DNA of 64,000 nucleotides from Platerodrilus igneus (lineage: Eukaryota; Arthropoda; Insecta; Coleoptera; Lycidae): positions 496,001 to 560,000 of the forward strand of contig JARFIW010001367.1 of NCBI GenBank assembly GCA_036346225.1, given 5' to 3'. The translations under genes and the position numbers were made by a program. Shown here piece after piece: positions 30,995 to 43,214 of this stretch; position 1 is the stretch's first letter; each line of letters starts with the position of its first letter. The notes under the pieces are model-generated. The model saw nothing but the letters and a program-made list of their open reading frames with translations, was not told where the DNA came from and did no database searches.

Positions 30995-31292
30995 TTATCT
31001 TCCTGTACTATTACCTACCATAGCCATATTCGGTACTAACGGTGTAGGTGATGATGAATTAACTGCCATCATTTGGCATTGCTCTTTTACAATAGGATCT
31101 ACAAATTTCATTAAATATTTTCAATAAACGTATCTGTACTTACAAAAATATGCATGCCCCATTGCATCACGGGCCGTCAATCTTTCTAAATGATCATAAC
31201 GTAGCAACATATCCAAAAAGTCTAATGCTTCTGGAGAAACTAAATATTCATTTTCACTGTGAACAAAGCGTTCCCATCTTTTACGAAAATGC
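30995..31292 (-). pseudogene. Casein kinase 2 alpha, last two exons
   Basis: Two exons on the minus strand, 31,144-31,292 and 30,995-31,098, are joined by a 45-bp intron (GTAAGT...TTTGTAG). A good acceptor (TTTTTCAG) precedes the first. The first exon reads [12 protein letters not shown], then [25 protein letters not shown], the end of the CK2 alpha kinase domain. The second reads PIVKEQ followed by a short Ser/Pro tail and a stop, the usual C-terminus. Deviations at near-invariant positions (HAYF for HPYF, EY for QH, M for K in the LDK position) suggest relaxed constraint. I saw no upstream exons up to 33,815. It lies between the arms of repeat E. It is a captured fragment, a pseudogene, or the true 3' end of a host gene whose other exons are beyond the window. 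Confidence 0.85.
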
Positions 31293-32795
31293 CTGAAAAA
31301 TGCAATCTAGTAATACTCTTTTTAATATTAAATCTAAATTAAATGGTAAGTGCTCTAGAGTGATTAGTTACATATGCCTGAAGATATGCGTCAGAATTAT
31401 AAGTAATGAATGTATTATTTTCAAAACACATTAGATCGTTAATATTGTGAATACTTAAATTTTTATTTACACATTTGTTCAATTATTTGCAAGCTTTATT
31501 TCACTATCATTAAATATTTAAAGATATAATACCAAACTTGAGCATTATATAGAAAAAAGTCCCAGCAGGTTTTTACACTACACTATCTGGCAAAATATAT
31601 CAATCTACATTCATCTGATAAGTGACTAATTCAGTTAGCTATAAAAAACCAAAAGATGTTCAAGACAGTGTTGATTTGCTCGAGTTTGTAAATTAATATC
31701 ATGACATGCATTAATCACAAGGGAGAGTAATGAAAAATAGCATATTCTTTATTATGACGTTAAGAGGTCAAAGTTAGCCATTCTAAAAATTATCCAGATT
31801 AGGATTTGTAAATAAGTACATAATTGCCAACTCTGACTTTATAAAGTCATAATAAAGAAAACTTACGTACTACTAGAAAATAAAAGAAACTAGAATGCAG
31901 TTTTCAGGAAAACAAAAAAAAACATTTTTAATAGCCTAAAGGGATAATTAAAAAACTCAGATATGCAATTACTAGGTTTGGTGCTACAAATATAATGTAT
32001 AGAATAAAGTTTAATGAATTTCAAAAATTTGTAAAAATTTTATTACAAAATAAAATCAAAATAACAGGTTATTTATTTATTCTTGCCCAACAGACATTAC
32101 GTCCAATTATAGGACAACATAAAAATGAAATAAAGATATGGCAAATTAAATTCGTATATGCATAATAATATACTCTAGTAATGATCTAAACTATAATATG
32201 TACAAAAGTATTGTAGTATTACGAATCAATTAACTAATATCAACAACTCAGAATATGCAGTTATTGACACTATGCGATTAACAATAATTCCTTTAAGGTA
32301 AATTTGTTATCATTATCTGTATTAAATAAACTGAAATTACTTACATTATATTAACTGGCGACTTATAGAACATATTAGTGTATGATGTAGGTATGGAAAA
32401 TGTCAAGGATTTGTATGCAAAGTATGTTTGTATGTGAAACTAGATTATGGATAGCAGGCAAGGACAGTCCACTGTTATGTAATAGTTTGTGCAACCAAGT
32501 CAGGTTATTCGAAAATCTCTACAATGCAAGGAACTCAAATTGACTCCCAACAATGCAGTGTGACAAACCCTAGAGATAGATAGGCTCCATTTGCCCAAAA
32601 ATCTAAATATTTTAAACGCCTTCACTGAATTAATTCAATTTTATGGATTTGATAATCATGCGTAGGATACCATATTGATGAATATTCAAGTTTACTCCAT
32701 AAGAGAATAGAAAAAGATTGTTCGCACCTAAGAGTTTAAAAATAATTTGCCACATGTATAACAAATGCTAATAAATTCATCGACGATTGACATGT
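31293..32795. other. AT-rich non-coding sequence
   Basis: No exon or gene recognised on either strand. If the kinase fragment is part of a longer gene, this is its intron. Confidence 0.5.
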
Positions 32796-33170
32796 TCAAT
32801 CAATATGTTCAATAAACATAAGCGTTTCATCAAATATGACTAGAAGATCCTTAATGGATGTACATCGACATAGCAACTCATGTTCAATCCCATAACTAAA
32901 TAAAATTGGCTCACGTTTGCTTGTACATACAACAACTTTGCATTTTGCAATATTTAAATGTAATCTATTCCATCTGCACCATTCATTAATAATATTCAGT
33001 TCCTGTCGAATAAACAGATAGTCATTTATTGAATTGATTGCAGTGTAAATCTTAAGGCCATCAGCATATAACAAGTGCTTGCAAGACACCTCTTTGCATA
33101 AATCATTAATTAATAGTATCAGAAACAGGAGTCGCAGATTAGACCCTTGCAGCATACCTGATATAAGAAC
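32796..33170 (-). pseudogene. Non-LTR (Jockey-like) reverse transcriptase fragment
   Basis: An open fragment on the minus strand carries QGSNL (motif B remnant), LYADGLKIYT (the catalytic YADD is YADG here), WCRWNRLHLNIAKCKVV and IKDLLVIFDETLMF. These are blocks of the palm and thumb of Jockey/I-type reverse transcriptases. Only about 120 residues remain. The changed second Asp and truncation show it is dead. Confidence 0.85.
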
Positions 33171-33814
33171 TATAGGGTCAGATGAATAATTATGTTAGGT
33201 TAGCCCAAATCTGGTCATATGGTTCTAAATATGTAACAAGACAAATCTTATCCTGGATATCAATCATACCTTCTATTATATATTGTTTGGTGTTTTCTAA
33301 TTAGAAGAAATGTAAATTCTAATCAACTTTTTCCTATTATAGTGGTTCCATTACCAACAAAATTTCTTTATAAATCGCCACTTTTTTTTTTAAAAATCTG
33401 ATCACTTCTTTTCTTTGGAATTTACTACTGGAAATAGTTATTATTCAATGCTTTGATATGTCTATTGCAGCAAGAAAAAATTTTTACTAACTCTTTTTTG
33501 CATTGTCACCAACTTTTGACCTGTTCTATTAGATTAAGCAGGTGAAACAGGGAGCATGTGATAAAATTACATACAGATTGATGAGAATAAATTGATAAGA
33601 AGTAATAAGTCTGAATGAGATGACAATAAATTGGGGTGCATAAGTATAAGTTTAATAATGGTAGTCGAGAGGGTGATAACAATAATTTAAATGCAATGGT
33701 TCAAGCGTGTGGATAGACAATATTTCGAATGGGCATGTAATAATTCTGAATTGGGAGAAAATAATTTTATTCAAATGGATGGCTTAATGCATGGAAAATA
33801 TTAGCTGATAATGG
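33171..33814. other. Non-coding sequence, nothing recognised
   Basis: No gene or clear repeat seen before the right E arm. Confidence 0.5.
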
Positions 33815-34485
33815 ATGCGTCAATTGCGAGAAGGAAATAGCGAAAAAAATAGACCAGGTTAGATTTTTAGTTATAGGCCATTATTTTTCTATTTTTTTAT
33901 TTGAATATTGAATTTGCTTAATATAAATGAATGTGAAGAAGTCAACAAAACAGAGGACTTGCGTACGTATAAAGTGCGTTATATGATAAGAGGTTTTGAA
34001 CGTTCCACACTTCTTTTATAAAAACAATAGGTTTGGTGACTTTAGATTTGATTAAAAAGTATATGATTTTTGATAAATGAGATTTACAACATTAATTAAT
34101 TGAAAAGTGTATTTTAAATCATTTACAAAAACTGTACATAATATTTGTTTCATTATATAAAATTGAATTGACTTCATTTGATAATTCTAAATAAATGCTA
34201 ATCGAGGTCATAAGATAAAGTTAATGGGAGTGATTTGAAAATCTAAACAATAAAGGAGGAGCTATAAGTTGAATACGCCATTGATAACGAGTAAGGCGGT
34301 AACATATTAAATTTTGTTATTGGTCGACAAGGTCGAGACACGATAAAATCCAGTGAAGTTCCTGGAGGAAGTTCATAGCAATATTTATATGACAGCCCAA
34401 CGACAGAGATCGATAAATCCAGTTAATACATAGAAATATTTATATGTCGACCAAATGATGGGGCGCGAATAATTTATGGAGCATA

Positions 34486-34493
<8 letters not shown>
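33815..34493 (-). repeat. Right arm of inverted repeat E
   Basis: 679 bp, reverse complement of 27,845-28,520. Both arms end in the same terminal sequence next to a TA tract (34,491-34,525), so no target duplication is readable. Confidence 0.88.
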
Positions 34494-34525
<32 letters not shown>

Positions 34526-34527
<2 letters not shown>

Positions 34528-35866
34528 AAGTGTACATAAGAGCTAAAAGGGTATAAAGAGTACTTTATTGTTTTAAGGTTGTGTATATGCCAAAAAAAAC
34601 CAATGACCAGATCACGTAGTTGTAATTTTTGTGTTTGCCGTACTTTACAAATGGTAAAGTATTTAAAGTAAATTGGTCAGAGTAAAAGTGCCAATACGTG
34701 AAAGAATGACTTGATGACGTGAGAAAACTCAGTATTCCGGGATTTATACTAAGTTGTATGTTGATAATCCATAGAGTGTAAATTTGCTGGTCTAAAAGCC
34801 GGTTGCGTCTGTGTAAGTTCCACTGTTCACAACACAGGGCCAGGATTATATGTGAAACATTTCGGCACATATTTAGTAGAATCAACTTTTGGACAAACTT
34901 GTATTATCGAACTTATATGTGAAATTACAATATCAAAAGTGATTTAAGTGCGACGCGATCATATGTACAAATGATCGAACAGTTATTTATATAATCGTAA
35001 AGTGTAAAAAAATAACTGATAGGTATTAGCGACACAACACTAGTTGTGACGATATAATTGGGTGTTGGGATTTTAGAAATGTATAAAGAGTAGGCATAAT
35101 AATTTTGAAGGTGGCGGTATCACCTAGGTAAATAATAAACGAGAACGATTTGAATAATTTTTGGTAAAAAGACGTGTTTTGGTATAAATGTACTAAGTTG
35201 AATATTTTAAAGTCGAAATAAAATCTTTTGGAAGTTAAAGCTTTTGATTAAATTAGAGAAGAGTATAGAGAGTCAGAGGGAACAGTACGAGTTAAGAAGA
35301 GGTGAAAGTTAGAAGATTAGATATTGGAGCGGCACCGAGACAGGTGTATATAAGAGTTGGTATTTAGAGTGATTTGGATTGAGGTACGTAAGATTGGAGT
35401 GGATTTAGTAGGCCGAAGGAAGACGAATTGGAAGTGATTTGGGTATTACATTGCGATTGAAAGGTATTGAGTGGAAAGTATAAAGCAGCACAGAATTTGA
35501 AAGAGAAGGGTAAAGATTGGTATTGGATCGTATATTGCTGGATTGGAAGGAGTGGTTAAACAGAACGACGGTATAAGTAGAAGAAAATTAGCGCGGGGAA
35601 GTTAAAATTTAAGGTATTCTAAATTCAGTAATTATTTATCGATGTGGGTGGAAAATAAAAGCAAATATATCAAAAAGCTGGTGTCTGGAAAGCCAAGTAG
35701 TCCTTGTGATAGTGGAGCTCAGTGTGAAGACACAGCTGGTGGCCGAGATCGTTAGCCAGAGTTAAGGGAAAGGCCTACAGCTGAGGATAAATCGGGTGAG
35801 TACTGTGTTTTTCGGAACGTCAAAGTCATTTTGGTAAGTGTATTTGAATTGGCACAAGGCTACGCG
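34526..35866 (+). repeat. Element B 5' LTR, left part
   Basis: Matches 50,255-53,874 after removal of PLE2. It ends GGCTACGCG where element C begins. The uninterrupted junction GGCTACGCGGATCTG is preserved at 53,870-53,884. Confidence 0.92.
35863..35866. repeat. Target duplication CGCG, left of element C
   Basis: CGCG is repeated at 44,708-44,711, while the empty site in the other LTR has it once. Confidence 0.95.
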
Positions 35867-36384
35867 AGTTATGTATCCCCCAATTACCTATATATATATA
35901 TATTGAAATATTGAATCTAATAGGAACTATTAGAAATTGTTAAATAAAAGTATAAGTTCAATGCAACATTGTAACACAAGGATAACCCAGAGAGGTTATC
36001 GACAGTTCATGAGAACGGACATGCAACTTTGCATCCGTGAGGGCAGTGATACTGCAGGTGGCAGGTCACAGGCGGTCAACATACCTCAATTACTTAGAAT
36101 TAAGTTGTTACATTGTAATAAAGTGTACAATTAAGAGAAACGCAGACATGAGATCTGCAAGTTCCCACAGCCGTGTAAGGGGCAGGTTATTATGAAAAGC
36201 TCGGGAGCTCAATGCCCGGCAGTCAGTCTTTGAACTCCATACTTCGTTGTTCAAGCTACTCACTAGTACAATAATTATTTTTTAGTATTATGTACAAGTT
36301 ATCTAAATTTCAAATCAAATAAATGTGTTAAGAGTTTGAAGTTGTTTTTTAAAAACACAGCTCCCAAGGCATGAACCTTAACTG
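35867..36384 (+). repeat. Element C 5' LTR
   Basis: 518 bp, AGTTATGTATCCCCC to CCTTAACT. It includes a TA-rich stretch and the likely promoter and start region. A 65-codon frame that is open in both LTRs has no recognisable content. Confidence 0.93.
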
Positions 36385-36394
36385 GCGCAGTCGT
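36384..36394 (+). promoter_or_regulatory. Element C primer-binding site (tRNA-Ser type)
   Basis: TGGCGCAGTCG starts at the last base of the LTR. It complements a CGACTGCGCCA 3' end, as expected for the GCAGTCG acceptor stem of insect tRNA-Ser. Confidence 0.75.
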
Positions 36395-38342
36395 AACGGA
36401 TGTCAAAAGGGCACGAAAAATCTAAAAATCGGAAGATTAGTGACCAAGAATTTTAATTCGAAATTTTGGCAGAACCCAAACCAAGTTGGAGGAAGAACAA
36501 ACATAGTCTAAATCCAGCAACAAACCAAGTTGGACGCAGAACAAGAATCGCTTAAATCCAACAAACAAACCAAGGTGGATAAGATACAGAATCGATCGAG
36601 CCCACCAAAGAAACAGATGAAATTAATGTAAGTTCATTTCCATTTTACACCTTTTTTAAAAAAAAAAAACCAGAAACTATAATTGATATATGCTAGTATT
36701 ATTATTATTGATTACCATTTATTATTATTGTTTTATGAATTTTATTTTATGAATATTTTCCTGAAAATAGTTACAAAGTGAATTATTTTCAAAACGAGAC
36801 TGTATAACATTTTATGAGACGAATGTTAAAGAGATTTTTTTTTCTTTAAAAAGCAAATGAGACTTGAATTTAAAAGAGATTCTTACCACAATTATTAAAA
36901 CAAACTCAAAATAAACCAAAAAAATAACGAACGCACACTCACTAACACCAAATAACTACCGCGATTCAAACGCACGTTTCAACCCGGCAAACTAGAAACA
37001 CAGAACGCAATTTAATTTCAAAGCTAAAGCTAATTCGAACAAACAGTTACGGAACGATTATTTAAAACCATTGACCTTATAAATTATAGCAAAACACTCT
37101 GCTACGGTAACCTAAAACCACCTAAGAAAGCAAAGCTCGCGAAAGAAGCATCCTTTATTACACACTTAAAAACCTCGGAGAATTGCAATAACTTCAGAAC
37201 TAAAGCAACGCAGTTTTGCATTTAATTAACCCATAAAAACGCATAAAATTACATCCAGCGTTCACCACAGCAAATAAATTGCATTAATACCCATAAGTAA
37301 TTAAATCCATCACGGAATAATAAAAGCATAAAATTGCAACCAACATTTAATGAGAAATTACACCACAACCATCTATAAATAAATTTGCAACTATCCCAGT
37401 ACAAACACACAATAAAAGCTAAACGTTTTTCAATTAAAAATTACTCATCATTTATAAAGTGCAGTTAAACGGTCATCATAAGAAGCTTCAATTAAAACCT
37501 CATAATTGTAATCTGAAAACTAACATACGGAGAGTTTCAATTACCAACAAGCATTATAATTAAATACCGAGATATCTAAAAATAAATAGACGTAACATTT
37601 ATGCAAGTAAATAGCGAGTAAGAGAAGCGAATTACTAATTCCTATAAATTGAAATTAACACCTGTAAGTGCTAACAAGTATAATCATATGTTATTAAGCA
37701 CGTACGCAATTATTACCAAGAAACGTGATTAAATAACAAAGACTACAACTTAAGTATTTAAATTGCAACAATAGAGTGCAGAAGTAATTGACCTGCAAGT
37801 CGTAATTAAAATACAAGACAGACGAACTGTACGTTTACGCAACTCAATAAAACCCACGGAAAGAGTATTAATTACAAATTAACAGAATTAAACTAAAACA
37901 AATCTAAGCAGATAAAGCGAGAACAAATCCATCCATTTCAGATTCTTTAAGAAGCAGAAACTCAAGACAAATTAAAAGCTGCATAAAAACAAGCAAATCC
38001 AAGACTACGGTAATTAATTCAACATTATTGAATATAAATCTCACAAGTACAGCCACTACGATTCTAAAAATAACGCTGAAGATAGCAAAATAAATCTCAA
38101 TTTTTACAAAATTTGAAATTACCTAATCTAATTGAAAAATTAATAAACCCAAACCCAAAATTAACGTTTCAAATAGCTAAATCAACATCAATTTCTATAA
38201 AATTTGAAATTTTACAACCCAAACTGAAAATTAGGAAATCCGAAGCAAAAATAACAATACACATAGCGAAATAAACCTCAATTCAAAAAAAAAAATATTT
38301 TTTTTTTAAATTTCCCAAAATCGAAAACAACCCTTAACCAAC
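36395..38342 (+). other. Element C leader
   Basis: About 1.95 kb of A-rich sequence without a gene. The near-perfect AACCAAGTTGGA phrase recurs near 36,479, 36,522 and 36,570. In this group the leader holds the packaging region and the env splice donor, which I cannot pinpoint. Confidence 0.6.
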
Positions 38343-39530
38343 ATGAGTAGCACAGACATGCAACTCTATTTGGAGACAATACAGATATATGATGGCACGG
38401 AAGCACATCTTTCAAATTTCATTGGAGCATCTGAAATGTTCCTAAAAACCTTCTACAAACCCGGAGATAACGAAAGAAATTCATTGCTTATACGTTTGAT
38501 AATAAGTAAACTAACCGGAAGGGCACTAACCTTAATCGCCAGTAGGGACGTTTTACAAGAATGGGAACAATTTAAACAATTACTAATTGCATATTTTGGA
38601 GACCAACGTAACATAAAATGCCTGGTACGAGACCTAATAAACCTTAGAATGGAACACAACCAATCCCCCTACCAATTCGGAATGAAATGCCAAGACGTGA
38701 GAAGTTTAATACTAACCAAATTAAAAATCGAAGAACCCGATCAAAACGTTAGACATTTAAAAACAAAAATGTATGACGAAATGGCACTAGACACATACAT
38801 AAACGCTTTACCAGAACGACTATCGGATAAAATCAGATTCCAACGACCCCAAAATCTAGAAGAAGCTATGAACCTAGTAATAGAAGAAGAAAATGTAATG
38901 TATTACCGCAACAGACTATACAATCCCAACGCGAATAAAAGTTATTCACCAATAAAAACCATACAAGCCACAAGACAAACAATCCCTCAACAAAAATTCA
39001 CACCCTTTAACGCACAAACAAATCAACCGCGAATTAATAACCCAAGTTTCAACAATACAAATTTTAATAATCAATATAAACATTTTTCAAAACCAACATT
39101 TAACCCAACTTTTACGAAACCCGCATTCCAACCAAGATTTAATCAAAACCTAAACCAACAAAGACCAGCATTCAACGCAAACCCCAATAGAAATACACCA
39201 ATGACTAATAATAATAACAACCCTAATAATTATTACAAACCAACACCAATGGATACCTCATCTGGTAACACCAGACAAAATACAAAGATAACACATATCC
39301 GACCAAACCCTCATCAGAAACGCAATTTTACATCGGAAGAGTTATTCCATCAAGAAATAGAAAAATTTGACACTGACCAGAATAATTACATTGAGACAGG
39401 TACGAACAATGAATCAAACCATGCAGAAACTTACGAACGTGACGAACAATACGAAACTTACGAGAAGTACGACGACGAAAACTCGAATTCAAATTTTCAA
39501 GTGGACCCATTCATAGACAACCAAACTTAA
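38343..39530 (+). CDS. gag: Element C Gag
   Basis: 395 aa, intact. The N-terminal half is helical with the retrotransposon capsid-like pattern LIISKLTGRALTLIA, then EWEQFKQLLIAYFG and DTYINALPERL. The C-terminal half is very rich in Asn, Gln, Pro and Phe (repeated FNNTNFNNQ-like pieces), with an acidic end. It has no CCHC knuckle, which is usual for errantivirus Gag. The ATG follows an A-rich leader. It packages the RNA. The pol frame opens inside its last codons. Confidence 0.9.
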   Translation: MSSTDMQLYLETIQIYDGTEAHLSNFIGASEMFLKTFYKPGDNERNSLLIRLIISKLTGRALTLIASRDVLQEWEQFKQLLIAYFGDQRNIKCLVRDLINLRMEHNQSPYQFGMKCQDVRSLILTKLKIEEPDQNVRHLKTKMYDEMALDTYINALPERLSDKIRFQRPQNLEEAMNLVIEEENVMYYRNRLYNPNANKSYSPIKTIQATRQTIPQQKFTPFNAQTNQPRINNPSFNNTNFNNQYKHFSKPTFNPTFTKPAFQPRFNQNLNQQRPAFNANPNRNTPMTNNNNNPNNYYKPTPMDTSSGNTRQNTKITHIRPNPHQKRNFTSEELFHQEIEKFDTDQNNYIETGTNNESNHAETYERDEQYETYEKYDDENSNSNFQVDPFIDNQT

Positions 39531-42500
39531 TAAACTTAAATAACATAAATCACTTAGTATTACCATACATAGAAATACCCCACGCTAAATTCAAACTATT
39601 AATCGACACCGGATCCTCAAAAACATTAATTAGCCCCAGAACCGTACAAAAACATTATTTAGATTATGTAGAAAGAGAACCATTTAAAATTAAAACAGCC
39701 CATCAAACGACAATACACCAATTTATAGCCAATATACCCTTACCGAGAACATTTAATGTTAAAATGAAACATAAATTTTGTGTATTCGAATTTAACGACA
39801 GATATGACGGATTAATCGGAATGGACCTTCTAAGAAAATTAGGAGCCAACATTGACATTAAAAATCGCTTATTAAGGACGAAATACGGAAAAATCCCAAT
39901 TAAATTTCAAAACACATAAATTGAACAAAAATACACTATAGAACACCGAACGGAAAGAAAAATAATAATCCCAGTAAAATCTAACAAAAATTTAGGAATA
40001 ATAAATCATATGACATTTCAACAAGGAGTAGAAACCCCAACTGCCTTAGTACAAATAAAAGATAATTTTGCAACCACAACAATATTAAATTCAAACGACT
40101 ATCCCGTAGAATTATCATTGACAGACCCAATTAACGTAGAAGAACTAAATTTTAACGAAATGGAAATAGACGAAAATTTAGAAAACGATTACAACCCAAT
40201 AGAACATGACGAAATGTTAAGAGAAAATTTAACTAACATCCGCTTCAACACCGACATCAATCAAGAAGAAGAAAGAGCAATTAAAAACTTATGTTTCGAA
40301 TACCGCGACATATTCCACTGCGAAGGAATACCATTAACATTCACCAACACTGTAAAACATAATATCGAGCTAACAGACGATAAGCCAATTTTTACAAAAG
40401 CATATAGACTACCTCATGCAAGCCAAGAAGAAGCTGACAGACAAGTAGCAGACTTATTAGACCAAGACATAATCCAGCACTCCAACTCACCATGGAGCAG
40501 CCCCGTGTTAATAGTACCTAAGAAATTAGATGCAACCGGAAAGAGAAAGTACAGAATGGTAATAGATTATAGAAAGTTAAATGAAAAAACGGTAGATGAC
40601 AAATATCCACTACCAAATATTACCGAAATTTTAGACAAATTAGGCAAATGCCAATATTTTACAACATTAGACCTAGCATCAGGATACCATCAGGTAGAGA
40701 TGGAAGAAAAAGACATATCAAAAACAGCCTTCAGCACAGCTAGAGGACATTACGAATACAAACGAATGCCATTTGGATTAAAGAACGCACCCGCTACTTT
40801 CCAGAGAGTCATGGACAATATACTACGAGGAATACACAATGAAAAATGCCTTGTATACCTTGACGACATCATAGTTTATTCCACATCATTGGTAGAACAC
40901 ATAGAAAGATTGAAAGAAGTATTCGAAAGGCTTAGACAAGCACATTTTAAAGTACAATTAGACAAAAGTGAATTTTTACTAAAAGAAGTATCATTTTTAG
41001 GACATGCAATAACACCCCAAGGAGTAATGCCAAATCCAGACAAAACAAATGCAGTTCTAAATTACCCATTATCAAAGACAACCAAAGAAATTAAAGGATT
41101 TCTAGGACTTAGTGGTTACTACCGCAAATTCATTAAAGGTTACGCTCAGATAACCAAACCCCTGACAAATTGTTTAAAAAAGGGAAACAAAATTGAACAC
41201 ACCCCGGAATTTATTAAAGCAGTAGACAAAATTAAAAACATATTAACGAATCACCCTGTATTAGAATACCCAGACTTTACAAAACCATTTATACTGACGA
41301 CAGACGCATCGAATGTAGCATTAGGCGCAGTATTGAGCCAAGGAAAAGTAGGTAGCGATAAACCCATCAGCTACGCATCCAGAACCCTAAATGAAACCGA
41401 ACAAAAATATAGTACCATAGAAAAAAAATTATTAGCCATAATTTGGGCAACAAAATATTTTAGACCTTATTTATACGGAAGAAAATTTTACATATACACC
41501 GATCATAGACCACTAGTATGGCTATGCAAACTGAAAGAACCGAATTCAAAATTACAAAGATGGAGAATCAGACTCGAAAAGTACGATTACGAAATTATAT
41601 ATAAAAAAGGAATGTATAACAACAACGCAGACGCTTTAAGTAGAATCCAACTCAATGCAGTAGAAACGGAATCCATTATAGGAAACGTAGACGAAGCAGA
41701 AATAAGGAAAGATCCAGACGAGATCGACACGATACATTCGACACAAAACGAAGAACCCAAAAACGCGATTAAAATTTTAAACGAAGCAATCGATATGAAA
41801 CCCAACCAATTTATAATAACAGAAGTTTTAAATAACCCCAATCCAGTAAAATATACAAAAGTAGATAACAAAAAGATATACCAAATTCAAATAACTAAAG
41901 ATGACAATGAGGAACAAATAATTAAAATTCTAAAAGAATACACCCCCGAGAAAAAACGATTTTATTTCTATTTCAACACCGAACATTTATACCAAAGATT
42001 TTCAGAATTATACATTAAACTATTCAATAACTCTGGCCCTGAACTCATCAGATGTACTAGAAAACTAATAACACTAGACGACCCTGACGAAATAAACGAT
42101 GTAATTAGGAATCAACACGAAGGAAAGACCAACCATCGTGGAATTAACGAAACTATAAAGCAACTTGTAAGACGTTATTATTTTAAAGACATGAAGGAAT
42201 TGACCACAGATTTTATTAACCAATGCGAACTATGTGACAGAGCGAAATACGATAGGAAACCCCCGAAGATACCCTTAATGTTAACCAAAACACCCGACAA
42301 ACCATTTCAAAAACTACATGCCGATACTCTAGTAGTAGAAGCACAAAACTATCTAACAATTGTAGACGCATTCACAAAAATAGGCCAAGCAATACCAATC
42401 ACATCCAAAAATAGCATTGACGTGACCCAAGGATTTTTACAATATTTCACATTTTACGGAACACCCGAATCAATAACTTTAGACAATGGTAGCGAATTTA

Positions 42501-43159
42501 AAAATGAGACAATACAAAACACTTTAGAACTACACAAAATAAAAATTCATTTCATAACGGAAAACCACCCTGAATCAAACGGACTAATTGAACGACTACA
42601 TTTAACCCTGTTAGAACAAATTCGATTATTAAGAATAAATTATAAAAAGGAACATATAACCAATTTAATGTCATACGCACTAATCGCCTATAATAACACA
42701 ATTCACTCATCAACAAATTTTACACCCTTAGAATTAACCTTAGGACATTCAGATTCACGAAATCTTTATGACATACACTACAACAAGGAAGTATATCAAC
42801 AATATGCGAAAGACCACAAACAAAAACTAAAAATAACTTATGACAAGGTAAAAGATAAATTAGAGAACGATAAAGAACGTATCACCACAACCCGAAACAA
42901 AAATACCGACTCAAATAAATTTTCAATAGGACAAACCGTGTATGAGAAAAACTTTCAAAGCAAGCGACATAAAACAGCACCCAGAAATTTAGGACCATTC
43001 AAAATTAAGAAAATATCAGATAAAAACATAGCAGTAGTAGACAACGGTAAAATAACAAGGTACATTCATTTGAAGAACCTAAGACACCCTGTAATTTCAG
43101 ATGGACAATCATCACCCTTACCGTCAACCTCTACCCAGGTAGAACGGACAACCAAATAA
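39482..43159 (+). pseudogene. pol: Element C Pol: protease, RT, RNase H, integrase (one in-frame stop)
   Basis: One continuous minus-one frame with a single TAA at 39,917-39,919 between protease and RT; from 40,010 it is open for 1049 codons. Protease: LLIDTGSS (about 39,596). RT: YPLPNI region and catalytic YLDDIIVYS (about 40,855). RNase H: TTDASNVALGAVLS, then EKKLLAIIW and YTDHRPL. Integrase: H-H-C-C finger (HEGKTNH ... CELC), D in HADTL, D in LDNGSEF, E in LIERLH, then GPFKIKKI (GPY/F-like module). All catalytic residues are present. The element copies itself through these; the stop would block this copy's full Pol unless read through. Confidence 0.92.
39491..39497 (+). promoter_or_regulatory. 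Putative minus-one frameshift site AAATTTT (gag/pol)
   Basis: In the gag frame the codons are TCA AAT TTT, a canonical X-XXY-YYZ heptamer. The pol frame is open here, and the gag stop follows 33 bases later. Confidence 0.7.
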
Positions 43160-43214
43160 TAACATAAGATATATATATAACAACCCCGGTATACTACTAA
43201 TTAAATTAGGCAGT

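Noticed and set aside
31099..31143. Reading the kinase fragment as a processed retrocopy
   Set aside because: A 45-bp intron with correct splice sites is retained between the exons, so it derives from genomic DNA.
35937..36134. 65-codon frame in both element C LTRs
   Set aside because: It is conserved only because LTRs are copies of each other, with no domain and overlapping the promoter region.
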